64,000 bases of DNA from Ideonella sp. Its GTDB lineage: Bacteria; Pseudomonadota; Gammaproteobacteria; Burkholderiales; Burkholderiaceae_C. Under the pieces are notes generated by a model, which was given only the letters and a program-made list of their open reading frames with translations, made no database searches and was not told the DNA's origin. Where the stretch lies: positions 434,001 through 498,000 of the forward strand of contig JABTUY010000003.1 of the NCBI GenBank assembly GCA_015075165.1, read 5' to 3'. Positions 52,528 to 62,640 of this stretch are shown one piece after another; position 1 is the first letter of the stretch, and the number at the start of each line of letters is the position of its first letter. The translations under genes and the position numbers were made by a program.

Positions 52528-53703
52528 TCAAAGGACTTCGAAGACCCCGGCCGCACCCATGCCACCGCCGATGCACATCGTGACGCACACCTTCTTCGCG
52601 CCGCGGCGCTTGCCTTCGAGCAGTGCATGGCCGGTCAGCCGCTGGCCGCTGACGCCGTACGGGTGCCCGATGGCGATCGCGCCGCCGTTGACGTTGAGCC
52701 GGTCCATCGGGATGCCGAGCTTGTCGGCGCAGTACAGCACCTGCACCGCAAACGCCTCGTTCAGCTCCCACAGATCGATGTCGCCCACCTTCAGGCCCAG
52801 GCGCTGCAGCACCTTCGGCACCGCGAACACCGGGCCGATGCCCATCTCGTCGGGCTCGCAGCCGGCCACCGCGAAGCCGAGAAAGCGGCCGAGCGGCTTC
52901 AGGTTCTTCTTCTGCGCGTAGCTGTCGCTGACGACCACGCAGGCGCCGGCGCCGTCGCTGAACTGGCTGGCGTTGCCCGCGGTGATCACGCCGCCGGGAA
53001 TCGCGGGCCGGATGTCCTTGATGCCATCGACCGTGGTGCCCGGCCGCAGCCCTTCGTCCTTGTCGACGCTGACCTCCTTGCTGCGCAGGCCGAGCACCGC
53101 GTCGGCGACGCCGGCGGTCACCGTGATCGGGGCGATCTCGTCCTTGAAGCGGCCCGCCTCCTGGCCGGCGCACGCCTTCTGCTGGCTGGCCGCGCCGTAC
53201 TCGTCCTGGCGCTGCTTGGCGATGTTGTAGCGCTTGGCCACGTTCTCGGCGGTCTGCAGCATCGTCCAGTAGACCCCAGGCTTGGCTTGCTGCAACGCGG
53301 GGTCGACCAGCATGTGCTGGTTCATCTCCTGCTGCACGCACGAGATGCTCTCGACGCCGCCGGCCACGTAGACATCACCTTCGCCGGCGATCACGCGCTG
53401 CGAGGCCATCGCGATCGTCTGCAGCCCGCTGGAGCAGAAGCGGTTGATCGTGACGCCCGAGGTGGTGATCGGCAGCCCCGCGCGCAGCGCGATCTGCCGC
53501 GCGATGTTCATGCCGGTGGCGCCTTCGGGGTTGGCGCAGCCCATCAGCACATCTTCGACCGCGCCGGGCTCGATGCCGGCGCGCTCGACCGCGGCCTTCA
53601 CCACGTGGCCGCCGAGCGTTGCGCCATGCGTCATGTTGAATGCGCCCTTCCAGCTCTTGGCCAGCGGCGTGCGGGCGGTCGAAACGATCACGGCTTGGGT
53701 CAT
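52528..53703 (-). CDS. Acetyl-CoA acyltransferase (thiolase)
   Basis: Encodes 391 residues from ATG 53703, behind AGGAG. The acylated Cys is C90 (NRFCSSG), the His H347 (GHPYGVSG) and the second Cys C377 ([10 protein letters not shown]). The [14 protein letters not shown] and [10 protein letters not shown] patterns fit the degradative FadA/FadI-type thiolases rather than PhaA. It would perform the last step of beta-oxidation with the FadB-type protein encoded two genes upstream. A strong hairpin without T-run lies between its ribosome-binding site and the preceding gene. Confidence 0.94.
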   Translation of the reverse strand: MTQAVIVSTARTPLAKSWKGAFNMTHGATLGGHVVKAAVERAGIEPGAVEDVLMGCANPEGATGMNIARQIALRAGLPITTSGVTINRFCSSGLQTIAMASQRVIAGEGDVYVAGGVESISCVQQEMNQHMLVDPALQQAKPGVYWTMLQTAENVAKRYNIAKQRQDEYGAASQQKACAGQEAGRFKDEIAPITVTAGVADAVLGLRSKEVSVDKDEGLRPGTTVDGIKDIRPAIPGGVITAGNASQFSDGAGACVVVSDSYAQKKNLKPLGRFLGFAVAGCEPDEMGIGPVFAVPKVLQRLGLKVGDIDLWELNEAFAVQVLYCADKLGIPMDRLNVNGGAIAIGHPYGVSGQRLTGHALLEGKRRGAKKVCVTMCIGGGMGAAGVFEVL

Positions 53704-53717
53704 GGAAATCTCCTATT

Positions 53718-53737
53718 GGGGTCTGTTGACAGACCCC
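53718..53737 (-). promoter_or_regulatory. Perfect hairpin upstream of the thiolase ribosome-binding site
   Basis: GGGGTCTG (53718-53725) and CAGACCCC (53730-53737) form an eight-base stem with a four-base loop. It lies between the stop of the M20 peptidase gene and AGGAG of the thiolase gene. There is no T-run, so it is more likely an mRNA processing or stability element than a terminator. Confidence 0.65.
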
Positions 53738-53740
53738 TGG

Positions 53741-55213
53741 TCAGGCCCCGGCGGCGCGCCGCAGCAGTTGATGGTAGAAGCGAATCAGGTCGGCAAGGTT
53801 ATCGAGCGCAATGCGCTCGTTGGTGCCGTGGAAACGCGGCAGATCCTCGGGCCTGGCGCGCACCGGCGAGAAGCGCAGCACCTGCTGCGACAGCCCCTCG
53901 AAGTGGCGCGCGTCGGTGGCGCCGAGCATCAGGCCCGGCGCGACGAGCGTACCGGGAAACAGCTCGCGCACGACGCGGTTCACCGCCTGGTAGCCGCTGC
54001 CGTCGAGCGGGGCCACCTTCGACGGCTCGGAGCTGCCCGGCAGCGCGGTGATCGTGATGGCGTCGCTGCCGACCACGCGCTTGACGTGCTCGATCACGCC
54101 CGCCTGCGTGTCGCCGGGCAGGATGCGGAAGTTGACCACCGCCTGCGCGCGCCCCGGCAGCACGTTGTCCTTGTTGCCGGCGGAGACGACGGTGAGCGCC
54201 GTCGTCGTGCGCAGCATCGCGTTCGTGCTCGGCGCCTGCTCGAGCTGGCGCCGCAGCAACGGGCCAAACAGCCAGCGGTTGCTGAGCGCGACGCGGCCGA
54301 AGCCGCTCATCTCCGGTGCAATGGTGTCGAACATCTCGGCGGCCACGCCGCCGACGGCCGCCGGCATCGGCTGTGCGTCCAGACGTTCGAGTGCCTGACT
54401 GATCTGCGCGATCGCCGAGCGGCCCGGCGCCGGCGGCATCGACGAATGCCCGGGCGTGGCCTTGGCCTCGAGTTGGAGCGACAGGTAGCCTTTCTCGGCC
54501 ACGCCCACCAGCGCGGCCGGCTGCTTCAGGCCCGGCATGATGCCCTCGGTGATCAGCAGGCCTTCGTCGATGACGAACTCGAGCTTCGCACCGCGCTCGG
54601 CCAGCAGCTTCGCGATCGGCTTGGCGCCGCGCTCGCCACCGACCTCTTCGTCGGCGCCGAAGATCAGGTGGATCGTGCGCCTGGGCTTGAAGCCGCCGGC
54701 CAGCAGCGCCTCGACGGCCTCGAACTCGGCGATCAGGTTGGCCTTGTCGTCCCACGCGCCGCGGCCCCAGACGAAGCCGTCCCTGATCACGCCGCCGAAC
54801 GGCTCGGCCTGCCAGTCGCCTTCGGTGCCGCGCGCGATCGGCACCACGTCCTGGTGTGCCATCAGCGCGATCGCCGGCAGCTTCGGCTCGCTGCCTTCCC
54901 AGGTGTAGAGCAGGCTGAGTCCGCCGACGACCTCGCGCTTCAGGCTGGCATGCACGCGCGGGTAGCGCTGCGCCAGATGCGCGTGCAGCACGGCGAACTG
55001 CTCGGCGTTGAGCTGCGGGTCGTCGTGCGACGACACGGTGCGCGCGCGGATCGCCGCGGCCAGCGACTCGCCGGCGGCCTTGGCGTCGACCGCCAGCGGC
55101 GCGACCGGTTGCACCTGCAGCTGCTTCGAGCCGTGCCGCCAGGTGTTGACCGCCACCGCGAGTGCCAGCAGCACCAGCACCAGCAGCAGCCACTTCAGCA
55201 AGCCCTTGAGCAC
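53741..55213 (-). CDS. M20 family metallopeptidase/carboxypeptidase with N-terminal membrane anchor
   Basis: Encodes 490 residues from GTG 55213, nine bases after the fadB stop. An N-terminal hydrophobic segment (about residues 5-23) makes a membrane anchor or uncleaved signal. The metal ligands of the M20/ArgE/CPS1 type are H120 (MAHQDVVP), D155/D156 (GRGAWDDK), E189/E190 (GADEEVGG) and the C-terminal DARHF His. It resembles yeast carboxypeptidase S-like and PM20D1-type enzymes, which hydrolyse peptides or N-acyl amino acids. In this lipid-catabolic region an N-acyl-amino-acid hydrolase is an attractive idea, but unproven. Confidence 0.87.
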   Translation of the reverse strand: MLKGLLKWLLLVLVLLALAVAVNTWRHGSKQLQVQPVAPLAVDAKAAGESLAAAIRARTVSSHDDPQLNAEQFAVLHAHLAQRYPRVHASLKREVVGGLSLLYTWEGSEPKLPAIALMAHQDVVPIARGTEGDWQAEPFGGVIRDGFVWGRGAWDDKANLIAEFEAVEALLAGGFKPRRTIHLIFGADEEVGGERGAKPIAKLLAERGAKLEFVIDEGLLITEGIMPGLKQPAALVGVAEKGYLSLQLEAKATPGHSSMPPAPGRSAIAQISQALERLDAQPMPAAVGGVAAEMFDTIAPEMSGFGRVALSNRWLFGPLLRRQLEQAPSTNAMLRTTTALTVVSAGNKDNVLPGRAQAVVNFRILPGDTQAGVIEHVKRVVGSDAITITALPGSSEPSKVAPLDGSGYQAVNRVVRELFPGTLVAPGLMLGATDARHFEGLSQQVLRFSPVRARPEDLPRFHGTNERIALDNLADLIRFYHQLLRRAAGA

Positions 55214-55221
55214 CGGGCGCC

Positions 55222-57318
55222 TCAGGTGAAGCTCTTGCCCTCGGCCGCCAGCCGCGCGAGCAGCGGCGCCGGCTGCCAGAACGCTGCGTCGTCGCGCGGG
55301 TTGGCGGCGAAGCGCTTCATCGCGTGCACCACGTTGAACAGCCCCTGGCTGTCGGCATAGCACATCGGCCCGCCGCGCCACAGCGGGAAGCCGTAGCCGG
55401 TGAGGTAGACCATGTCGATGTCGCTGGCCTTGCTGGCGATGCCCTCTTCGAGAATCTTCGCGCCCTCGTTGACCAGCGCGTAGACCAGCCGGTGCACGAT
55501 CTCGTCGTCGGCGATCTTGCGCGGCGCGATGCCGAGCTCCTTGCGGTAGTCGACGATCATCTTCTCGACCACCGACGACGGGATCGCGTCGCGCTTGCCC
55601 GCCTGGTAGTCGTACCAGCCGGCGCCGGTCTTCTGGCCGTAGCGGCCCATCTCGCACAGCAGGTCGGCGGTCTTGCTGTAGCGCAGGTTCGGCTTCTCGA
55701 TGTAGCGGCGCTTGCGGATCGCCCAGCCGATGTCGTTGCCGGCCAGGTCGCCCATGCGGAACGGCCCCATCGCGAAACCGAAGCGCTCGATCGCCTTGTC
55801 CACCTGCGCCGGCGTGCAGCCCTCCTCGAGCAGGAAGCCGGCCTGGCGCGAGTACTGCTCGATCATTCGGTTGCCGATGAAACCGTCGCAGACGCCGGAG
55901 ACGACCGCGGTCTTCCTGATCGTCTTGGCGCACGCCATCACGGTGGCGAGCACGTCTTTCGCGGTCTTGGCGCCGCGTACGACCTCGAGCAGCTTCATCA
56001 CGTTGGCCGGGCTGAAGAAGTGCGTGCCGATCACGTCCTGCGGCCGCCGGGTGAACGCGGCGATCCTGTCGACATCGAGCGTCGACGTGTTGGTGGCGAG
56101 GATCGCGCCGGGCTTCATCACCTCGTCGAGCTTGCGGAACACCGCTTCCTTGACGCCCATCTCCTCGAACACCGCTTCGATCACGAGGTCGGCGTTGCGA
56201 ATGTCGTCGTAGGCAAGCGTGGTTTTCAGCAGCGCCATGCGCTGCTCGTACTTGTCGGCCTTGAGCTTGCCCTTCTTGACCTGCGCCTCGTAGTTCTTGC
56301 GGATCGTCGCGACGCCGCGCTCGAGCGCTTCGGCCTTCATCTCGAGCATCGTCACCGGGATGCCGGCGTTGAGGAAGTTCATCGTGATGCCGCCGCCCAT
56401 CGTGCCGGCACCGATCACCGCCACCTGCTCGATCTTGCGCCGCGGCGTGTCGTCGGGCACGTCGGGAATCTTGCTGGCCGCGCGCTCGCCGAAGAACGCG
56501 TGACGCAGCGCCTTCGATTCGGGCGTCATCACCAGCGCCAGGAACGCCTCGCGCTCGATCGCGAGGCCCTCGTCGAACTTCTTCGTCACGGCGGCCTGCA
56601 CGACGTCGACGCAGCGCGGCGGCGCCGGGAAGTTCTTCGCCATCGCCTTGATGGTGTTGCGCGCGAACTGGAAGTACGCATCGGCATTCGGGTGCGACGC
56701 CGGCAGGTCGCGCACGCGCGGCAGCGGCCGCTGCGGCGCCACCGACTTGGCGAACGCCACCGCGCCGGCGACGAAATCGCCGCCGTCGATCATCTTGTCG
56801 AACAGCTTCTGCCCCGGCAGCGCGGCCAGCACATCGCTTGGCACCGGCTCGCCGCTGACCACCATGTTCAACGCGGCCTCCACGCCGAGCACGCGCGGCA
56901 GCCGCTGCGTGCCGCCGGCGCCGGGCAGCAGGCCGAGCTTGACCTCGGGCAGCGCGATCGGCACCTTCGGCGCGGCGACGCGGTAGTGGCAACCCAGCGC
57001 CAATTCGAGGCCGCCACCCATGCACACGCCGTTGATCGCCGCCACCACCGGCTTCGTGGCACCTTCGGCCATGCGGATCAGGCTGTGCAGGTTGGGCTCG
57101 GCCATCGACTTCGGCGAGTTGAACTCGCGGATGTCGGCGCCGCCGGAGAACGCCTTGCCCGCGCCGGTGATCACGATCGCCTGCACCGCGGCGTCGGCAT
57201 GCGCCCGGTCGATGCCGTCGGCGACCGCGCGGCGCGTGTCGTAGCCGAGGCCGTTGACCGGCGGGTTGTTCAGCGCGATGACGGCGATGCCGTCGCGGAC
57301 CTCGTAGCTGGCGCTCAT
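55222..57318 (-). CDS. fadB: Bifunctional enoyl-CoA hydratase / 3-hydroxyacyl-CoA dehydrogenase
   Basis: Encodes 698 residues. The N-terminal crotonase domain (1 to about 190) has the acid residues E105 (GGGLELALG) and E125 (LPEVKLG). The dehydrogenase domain carries GAGTMG at 303-308, a dyad His in [14 protein letters not shown], and two C-terminal dehydrogenase repeats. The order and length match FadJ/peroxisomal-type multifunctional proteins. It carries out the two middle steps of beta-oxidation; thiolase and acyl-CoA ligase genes are nearby. A 12-base palindrome typical of TetR-type operators lies 42 bases upstream. Confidence 0.95.
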   Translation of the reverse strand: MSASYEVRDGIAVIALNNPPVNGLGYDTRRAVADGIDRAHADAAVQAIVITGAGKAFSGGADIREFNSPKSMAEPNLHSLIRMAEGATKPVVAAINGVCMGGGLELALGCHYRVAAPKVPIALPEVKLGLLPGAGGTQRLPRVLGVEAALNMVVSGEPVPSDVLAALPGQKLFDKMIDGGDFVAGAVAFAKSVAPQRPLPRVRDLPASHPNADAYFQFARNTIKAMAKNFPAPPRCVDVVQAAVTKKFDEGLAIEREAFLALVMTPESKALRHAFFGERAASKIPDVPDDTPRRKIEQVAVIGAGTMGGGITMNFLNAGIPVTMLEMKAEALERGVATIRKNYEAQVKKGKLKADKYEQRMALLKTTLAYDDIRNADLVIEAVFEEMGVKEAVFRKLDEVMKPGAILATNTSTLDVDRIAAFTRRPQDVIGTHFFSPANVMKLLEVVRGAKTAKDVLATVMACAKTIRKTAVVSGVCDGFIGNRMIEQYSRQAGFLLEEGCTPAQVDKAIERFGFAMGPFRMGDLAGNDIGWAIRKRRYIEKPNLRYSKTADLLCEMGRYGQKTGAGWYDYQAGKRDAIPSSVVEKMIVDYRKELGIAPRKIADDEIVHRLVYALVNEGAKILEEGIASKASDIDMVYLTGYGFPLWRGGPMCYADSQGLFNVVHAMKRFAANPRDDAAFWQPAPLLARLAAEGKSFT

Positions 57319-57359
57319 GGGCGTCTCCTGGTCGTGGTTGCCGGCGGGGGCGAAAAATG

Positions 57360-57371
57360 GAACGATCGTTC
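57360..57371. promoter_or_regulatory. TetR-type operator candidate upstream of fadB
   Basis: GAACGATCGTTC is a perfect 12-base palindrome. It lies 42 bases before the fadB start in the 170-base gap that follows livF. Such sites are bound by TetR-family repressors of fatty-acid genes in betaproteobacteria (FadP type, from memory). No clear -10/-35 pair was identified in the gap, and no tetR gene is in the window. Confidence 0.6.
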
Positions 57372-57488
57372 GATTCTAGGTGTCGGGCGGCAGAGGCCTG
57401 TCGCTGCGGCGACAACGAGCGCATTGTGTGCCCGCGCGGCGCGCCAGGGTGATGCCGCGGTGCAAACCCCGCTGCGGGCCTCGATTGT

Positions 57489-58176
57489 TCAGACTTCGAG
57501 CCACTCCTTGCGCACGGTGTCGTCGGCCTTCAGCGCGGCCGGCGTGCCCTCGAACACGATGCGGCCGTGGCCCATCACGTACAGGCGGCGCGAGATGCGC
57601 AGCGCGATCGTCAGCTTCTGCTCGACCAGCAGGATCGACACGCCGCGTGCGGCGATGCGCTCGAGCAGTTCGCCCACCAGTTCGACCATCTTCGGCGCCA
57701 GGCCCTCGGTCGGCTCGTCGACCATCATCAGGTCGGGGTCGCCCATCAGTGTGCGGCACATCGTCAGCATCTGCTGCTCGCCACCGGACAGCACACCGGC
57801 CGGCGTGTCGACGCGCTCGCGCAGGCGCGGGAACAGCTCGAACATGTCGTCCATCGACCAGCGGCCACCGCCGCGCGTCGACTTCATGCCCAAAACCAGG
57901 TTCTCGCGCACGGTGAGTTGCGGGAAGACGTCGCGGCTCTCCGGCACGTAGCCGACGCCGGCGCGCGCGATCTGGTGCGCCTTCAGCGCGATCAGCTCGC
58001 GCCCCTTGAAGCGCACCGAGCCTTCGCGGCTGACCTCACCCATGATCGCCTTGATCGTCGTCGAGCGCCCGACGCCGTTGCGCCCGAGCAGCGATACGAT
58101 CTCGCCCTCGCCGACGCCGAAATCCACCCCGTGCAGGATGTGGCTCTTGCCGTAGTAGGCGTGCAGGCCCCGCACC

Positions 58177-58184
<8 letters not shown>
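57489..58184 (-). CDS. livF: Branched-chain amino acid-type ABC transporter ATPase LivF, with Arg in the Walker A motif
   Basis: Encodes 231 residues from ATG 58184 (MLEVRGLHAYYGKSHILHGV), overlapping livG by eight bases. The signature LSGGEQQML and Walker B LMMVDEPTEGLAP are regular. The P-loop reads GRNGVGRST, so residue 40 is Arg (codon CGC) where Lys is expected. The other ATPase, LivG, has a normal P-loop. An Arg at this position often lowers ATP hydrolysis, but similar sequences may exist in some LivF groups. It powers uptake through LivHM in the inner membrane. Confidence 0.92.
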
Positions 58185-58967
<783 letters not shown>

Positions 58968-58971
<4 letters not shown>

Positions 58972-60251
58972 GCGCGCGGCCCCCGACGCGCCACACGCAC
59001 GGCCTGGGCGGCCTGGGCCGCTTCGTGGTAGGCGCCGGAGACGCGCGGTGCCACGTGTCGCAGCGCCCAGAGGCCGGCCGCCAGCAATGCGGTGATCGCG
59101 AGCCATGCCAGCGGCGACTTCGCGTCGTAGCCGATCCCGAGCAGCCGCATCACCGGGCCCTGGCTCTCGTTCACCAGCAGATGGTGCGCCGTCTCCACCA
59201 GCGCAATCGCGCCGGCACCGAGCAACAGCACCGGCACCAGCGCCAACGCGTACACCGGCACCACGCGGCGCAGCGTGCCGCCGGCCAGCAGCGGCTGGTG
59301 CATCAGGATCAGACCGCCCAGCCCCCACGGCGCGTACATCACGACCAACACGAACATCAGGCCGACATAGAGCTGCCACGCGCCGGTGTAGTCCGACAGC
59401 GAGATCTGCAGTGCCGTCATCAGCACCGCGCCGATAGCCGGACCGATGAAGAACGCGACGCCGCCGATGTAGGTCATCAGCAGCACCAGGCCCGACGGTG
59501 CCGCGCCGACCATGCTGGCGGTGACGATCTCATAGTGGATCGCGGCCAGGCCGCCGGCCACGCCGGCGAAGAAGCCCGACAGGCAGAACACCAGGAAGCG
59601 CACCATCTGCGTGCTGTAGCCGATGAACTCGGCGCGCTCCGGGTTGTCGCGCACCGCATTGCACATGCGCCCGAGCGGCGTGCGCGTGAAGGCGTACATC
59701 GCGCCGATGCACAGCAGCGTCCAGGCGGCGATCAGGTAGTACACCTGAATCTGCGGCCCGAAGTTCAGGCCGAACAACGCCAGCGTCTTGGTGCGGCTGG
59801 TCGAGATGCCGCCCTCGCCGCCGAAGAAGCCGCGCAGGATCAGCGAGCATGCCGCCACCAGCTCGCCGATGCCCAGCGAGATCATCGCGAACGCGGTGCC
59901 CGCGCGCTTGGTCGACACCCAGCCGAGCAACAGCGCGAAGAACAGCCCCGCGAGCCCGCCGATCAGCGGCATCACCGGCAGAGGCACCGGCAGCCGGCCG
60001 GCGCCGACGACGTTGAGCGCGTGCGCGGTCACGAAGCCGCCGAGGCCGTAGTACACCGCATGACCGAACGACAGCATGCCGGTCTGCCCGAGCAGCATGT
60101 TGTACGACAGCGCGAAGATGATCGCGAAGCCCATCAGACTCATCATCGTCAACGACGAGCCGCTGGAGAACACCAGCGGCAGCAGCGCCGCGACGACGAT
60201 CGCACCACCCCAAGGCAGCCAGGTGCCACGCACTTGCGGCGCTGCATTCAT
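58968..60251 (-). CDS. livM: Branched-chain amino acid-type ABC transporter permease LivM
   Basis: Encodes 427 residues from ATG 60251, overlapping livH by ATGA. It has about ten membrane helices, the GQTGMLSFGHAVYYGLGGF motif and the EAA-like cytoplasmic loop AVRDNPERAEFIGYSTQMVRFLVFCLSGFFAG. The C-terminal about 100 residues add two further hydrophobic stretches and a basic tail, making it longer than typical LivM proteins (about 330-425). It forms the channel with LivH. Confidence 0.94.
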
Positions 60252-61198
60252 GTATCGCGATCCCCCAGCAGGCCCTTGGGCCGGAAGATCAGGATCAGCA
60301 CCAGCAGCAGGTACGGGATGATCGGCGCCACCTGCGCGACGGTGGCCATCCACAGGTCGCCGCCGAACGATTCGCGCGTCAGCTTGATGCCGACATGGGC
60401 GAACACGTCGGCCACCGACACGTTCATCGCCACCGCGAAGGTCTGCACCAGTCCGATCAGCAGCGACGCGACGAATGCGCCCGACAGCGAGCCCAGGCCG
60501 CCGACCACCACCACCACGAACAGGATGGGCCCGAGCGCGGCGGCCATCGCCGGCTGCGTAACCAGCGCAGGCCCGGCGATCACGCCGGCCAGCGCCGCCA
60601 GAGCGCAGCCGACGCCGAACACCAGCATGAATACCAGCGGCACGTTGTGGCCGAGCGCACCCACCATGTTCGGATGCGTCAGCGACGCGCGGATGATCAG
60701 GCCGACCCGCGTGCGCGTCAGCATCAGCAGCAGCCCGATGAACACCGCGATCGACATCAGCAGCATGAACATGCGGAACGCCGGATAGGTGGTCGTGAAC
60801 AGCGTGAACGCCGAGAAGTTCAGTGCGTCGGGCACGCGGTAGTCCACCGGCACCTTGCCCCAGACCATCTGCACCAGCTCTTCGATGATGAAGGCCAGGC
60901 CGAAGGTGAACAGCAGCTCGGCCACGTGGCCGTGCTTGTGCACGGTGCGCAACCCGTAACGCTCGACCAGCGCGCCGATCACGCCCGCCAGCAGCGGCGC
61001 CACGACCAATCCGGGCCAGTAGCCGACATAGCGGCTGATCTGGTAGCCGAAGTACGCGCCCAGCATGTAGAAGCTGGCGTGCGCGAAGTTCAGCACGCCC
61101 ATCATGCTGAAGATCAGCGTCAGCCCGCTGGACAGCAGGAACAGCAGCATGCCGTACAGCACGCCGTTGAGCGTGGAGAAGACGATCAGCTCGAGCAT
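60248..61198 (-). CDS. livH: Branched-chain amino acid-type ABC transporter permease LivH
   Basis: Encodes 316 residues from ATG 61198. It has about eight membrane helices, the N-terminal NGVLYGMLLFLLSSGLTLIFSMMGVLNFAHASFYMLGAY pattern of LivH permeases, and a VVVVGGLGSLSGAFVASLLIGL segment with the permease loop. It partners LivM. A 100-base gap with a hairpin separates it from livK. Confidence 0.95.
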   Translation of the reverse strand: MLELIVFSTLNGVLYGMLLFLLSSGLTLIFSMMGVLNFAHASFYMLGAYFGYQISRYVGYWPGLVVAPLLAGVIGALVERYGLRTVHKHGHVAELLFTFGLAFIIEELVQMVWGKVPVDYRVPDALNFSAFTLFTTTYPAFRMFMLLMSIAVFIGLLLMLTRTRVGLIIRASLTHPNMVGALGHNVPLVFMLVFGVGCALAALAGVIAGPALVTQPAMAAALGPILFVVVVVGGLGSLSGAFVASLLIGLVQTFAVAMNVSVADVFAHVGIKLTRESFGGDLWMATVAQVAPIIPYLLLVLILIFRPKGLLGDRDT

Positions 61199-61256
61199 CG
61201 GCTGCGGCCCTTGCGGGCGCGGGTAGGCGCGGCGGGCACGGCTCAGTCGGACGCGC

Positions 61257-61276
61257 GGGCCGCTCGGTGGCGGCCC
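61257..61276 (-). other. Intercistronic hairpin between livK and livH
   Basis: GGGCCGC (61257-61263) and GCGGCCC (61270-61276) form a seven-base stem with a six-base loop. There is no T-run. Like the dctP-dctQ hairpin it probably protects the upstream binding-protein mRNA. Confidence 0.55.
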
Positions 61277-61298
61277 ACGCTGCGGTCGGCGCGGCCGG

Positions 61299-62543
61299 TC
61301 AGTTGGGCACCACCATCTTGCAGGTGGTGGGAATCACCGTGTCGGCAGCCTTCACCACGCCCTCGGTCTTCCAGCCCCAGCCGGTCTTCTCCTCGTCGTG
61401 CTTGGTACCCGAGCCGAACGACGAGATGTACATGTCCTGGAACAGCGAGTGATCGCTCGGGCGCATGAACACCTCGGCGCCGAGCGCATTCTTGTACTTC
61501 ATGTCGGCCAGCACCGCGGCCACCTTCTTCGGCTCGGCCGACTTGGCCTTGTTCAGCGCGTCGGCGAACATCTCCAACTCGTTCTTCAGGCGCAGGTACC
61601 ACCAGCCCTGCTGATTGGCGCCGCCGTACTTCTTGACGAAGGCATCGGCGAAGGCCTCCATCGCCGGTGCCGGCACGTTGGTGTGCCACTCGCTGACCTG
61701 GTAGACACGATGGTCGAGCCCGGTCTGCTTGATCGCCGTCGGCCCGCCGGCGCCGCCGGCGTAGTAGGTGTACCAGTTGACCTGCAGGCCGGCGTCGGCG
61801 GCCGCCTTCAGTAGCAACGACATGTCGTTGCCCCAATTGCCGGTGATCACCGTGTCGGCGCCCGAGGCCTTGATCTTGGCCACATAGGGTGCGAAGTCGG
61901 TGATCTTCAGCAGCGGGTGCAACTCGTCGCCGACGATCTGGATGTCGGGGCGCTTCTGCTTCAGCATCGCATTGGCCGCGGCGCGCACCGAGTGGCCGAA
62001 GGAGTAGTCCTGGCCGATGATGTAGACTTTCTTGATCGCCTGCTTGTCCTTCATGAAGCTGGTCAGCGCAGCCATCTTGATGTCGGAGTTGGCATCCCAG
62101 CGGAAGTGCCAGTAGCTGCACTTGTCGTTGGTCAGCGACGGATCGACCGCGGCGTAGTTGAAGTACAGCACCTCCTTGCCGGGGTTGCGCTCGTTGTACT
62201 TGGCGACGAACTCCGAAATCGCGATTGCCACGCTCGAGCCGTTGCCCTGGGTGATGTAGCGCACGCCGGCGTCGATCGCCTTCTGCACCTGCACCAGGCT
62301 CTCCTGCGGGCTGACCTTGTTGTCGTAAGGCACCACTTCGAGCTTCTGACCGCCGAGCACGCCGCCCTTGGCGTTGATCGTCTCGACCAGGAACTGCATG
62401 TGCTTGAGCCCGTGCTCGCCCACCGTCGCGCCGCCACCGGACAGCGGGTCGACATAGGCGATCTTGATCTGTGCCATGGCCGAGCCGGCGGCGAGCAGCG
62501 CCGCGCTTGCGATCAGACCCGTTCTCGCGATCCACTGATTCAT
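61299..62543 (-). CDS. livK: ABC transporter substrate-binding protein, LivK family
   Basis: Encodes 414 residues from ATG 62543 (AGGG upstream). The signal peptide ends AMAQ at about residue 25. The mature protein starts IKIAYVDPLSGGGATVGEHGLKH, as in type I periplasmic binding proteins of the Leu/Ile/Val family. Two lobes follow (YDNKVSPQESLVQVQKAIDAGV; IIGQDYSFGHSVRAAANAMLK), ending in a FMRPSDHSLFQDMYISSFG region. It captures the substrate for LivHMGF. Its neighbours, an acyl-CoA ligase and beta-oxidation genes, suggest a carboxylic or aromatic acid ligand. Confidence 0.94.
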   Translation of the reverse strand: MNQWIARTGLIASAALLAAGSAMAQIKIAYVDPLSGGGATVGEHGLKHMQFLVETINAKGGVLGGQKLEVVPYDNKVSPQESLVQVQKAIDAGVRYITQGNGSSVAIAISEFVAKYNERNPGKEVLYFNYAAVDPSLTNDKCSYWHFRWDANSDIKMAALTSFMKDKQAIKKVYIIGQDYSFGHSVRAAANAMLKQKRPDIQIVGDELHPLLKITDFAPYVAKIKASGADTVITGNWGNDMSLLLKAAADAGLQVNWYTYYAGGAGGPTAIKQTGLDHRVYQVSEWHTNVPAPAMEAFADAFVKKYGGANQQGWWYLRLKNELEMFADALNKAKSAEPKKVAAVLADMKYKNALGAEVFMRPSDHSLFQDMYISSFGSGTKHDEEKTGWGWKTEGVVKAADTVIPTTCKMVVPN

Positions 62544-62623
62544 GGGTAACCCTCCGGTCTGGGATTGAGCCGGCGGCCAGTGTGGCCAAAGCCCGGCGCC
62601 GCCACCACCGGACCTTCCCGCAA

Positions 62624-62640
62624 CCGACGTGTCACGTCGG
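62624..62640 (-). other. Short inverted repeat over the ligase stop codon
   Basis: CCGACGTG (62624-62631) and CACGTCGG (62633-62640) form a palindrome around one base and include the stop codon of the acyl-CoA ligase (62632-62634). It may form a small hairpin between the ligase and livK genes. There is no T-run. Confidence 0.45.
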
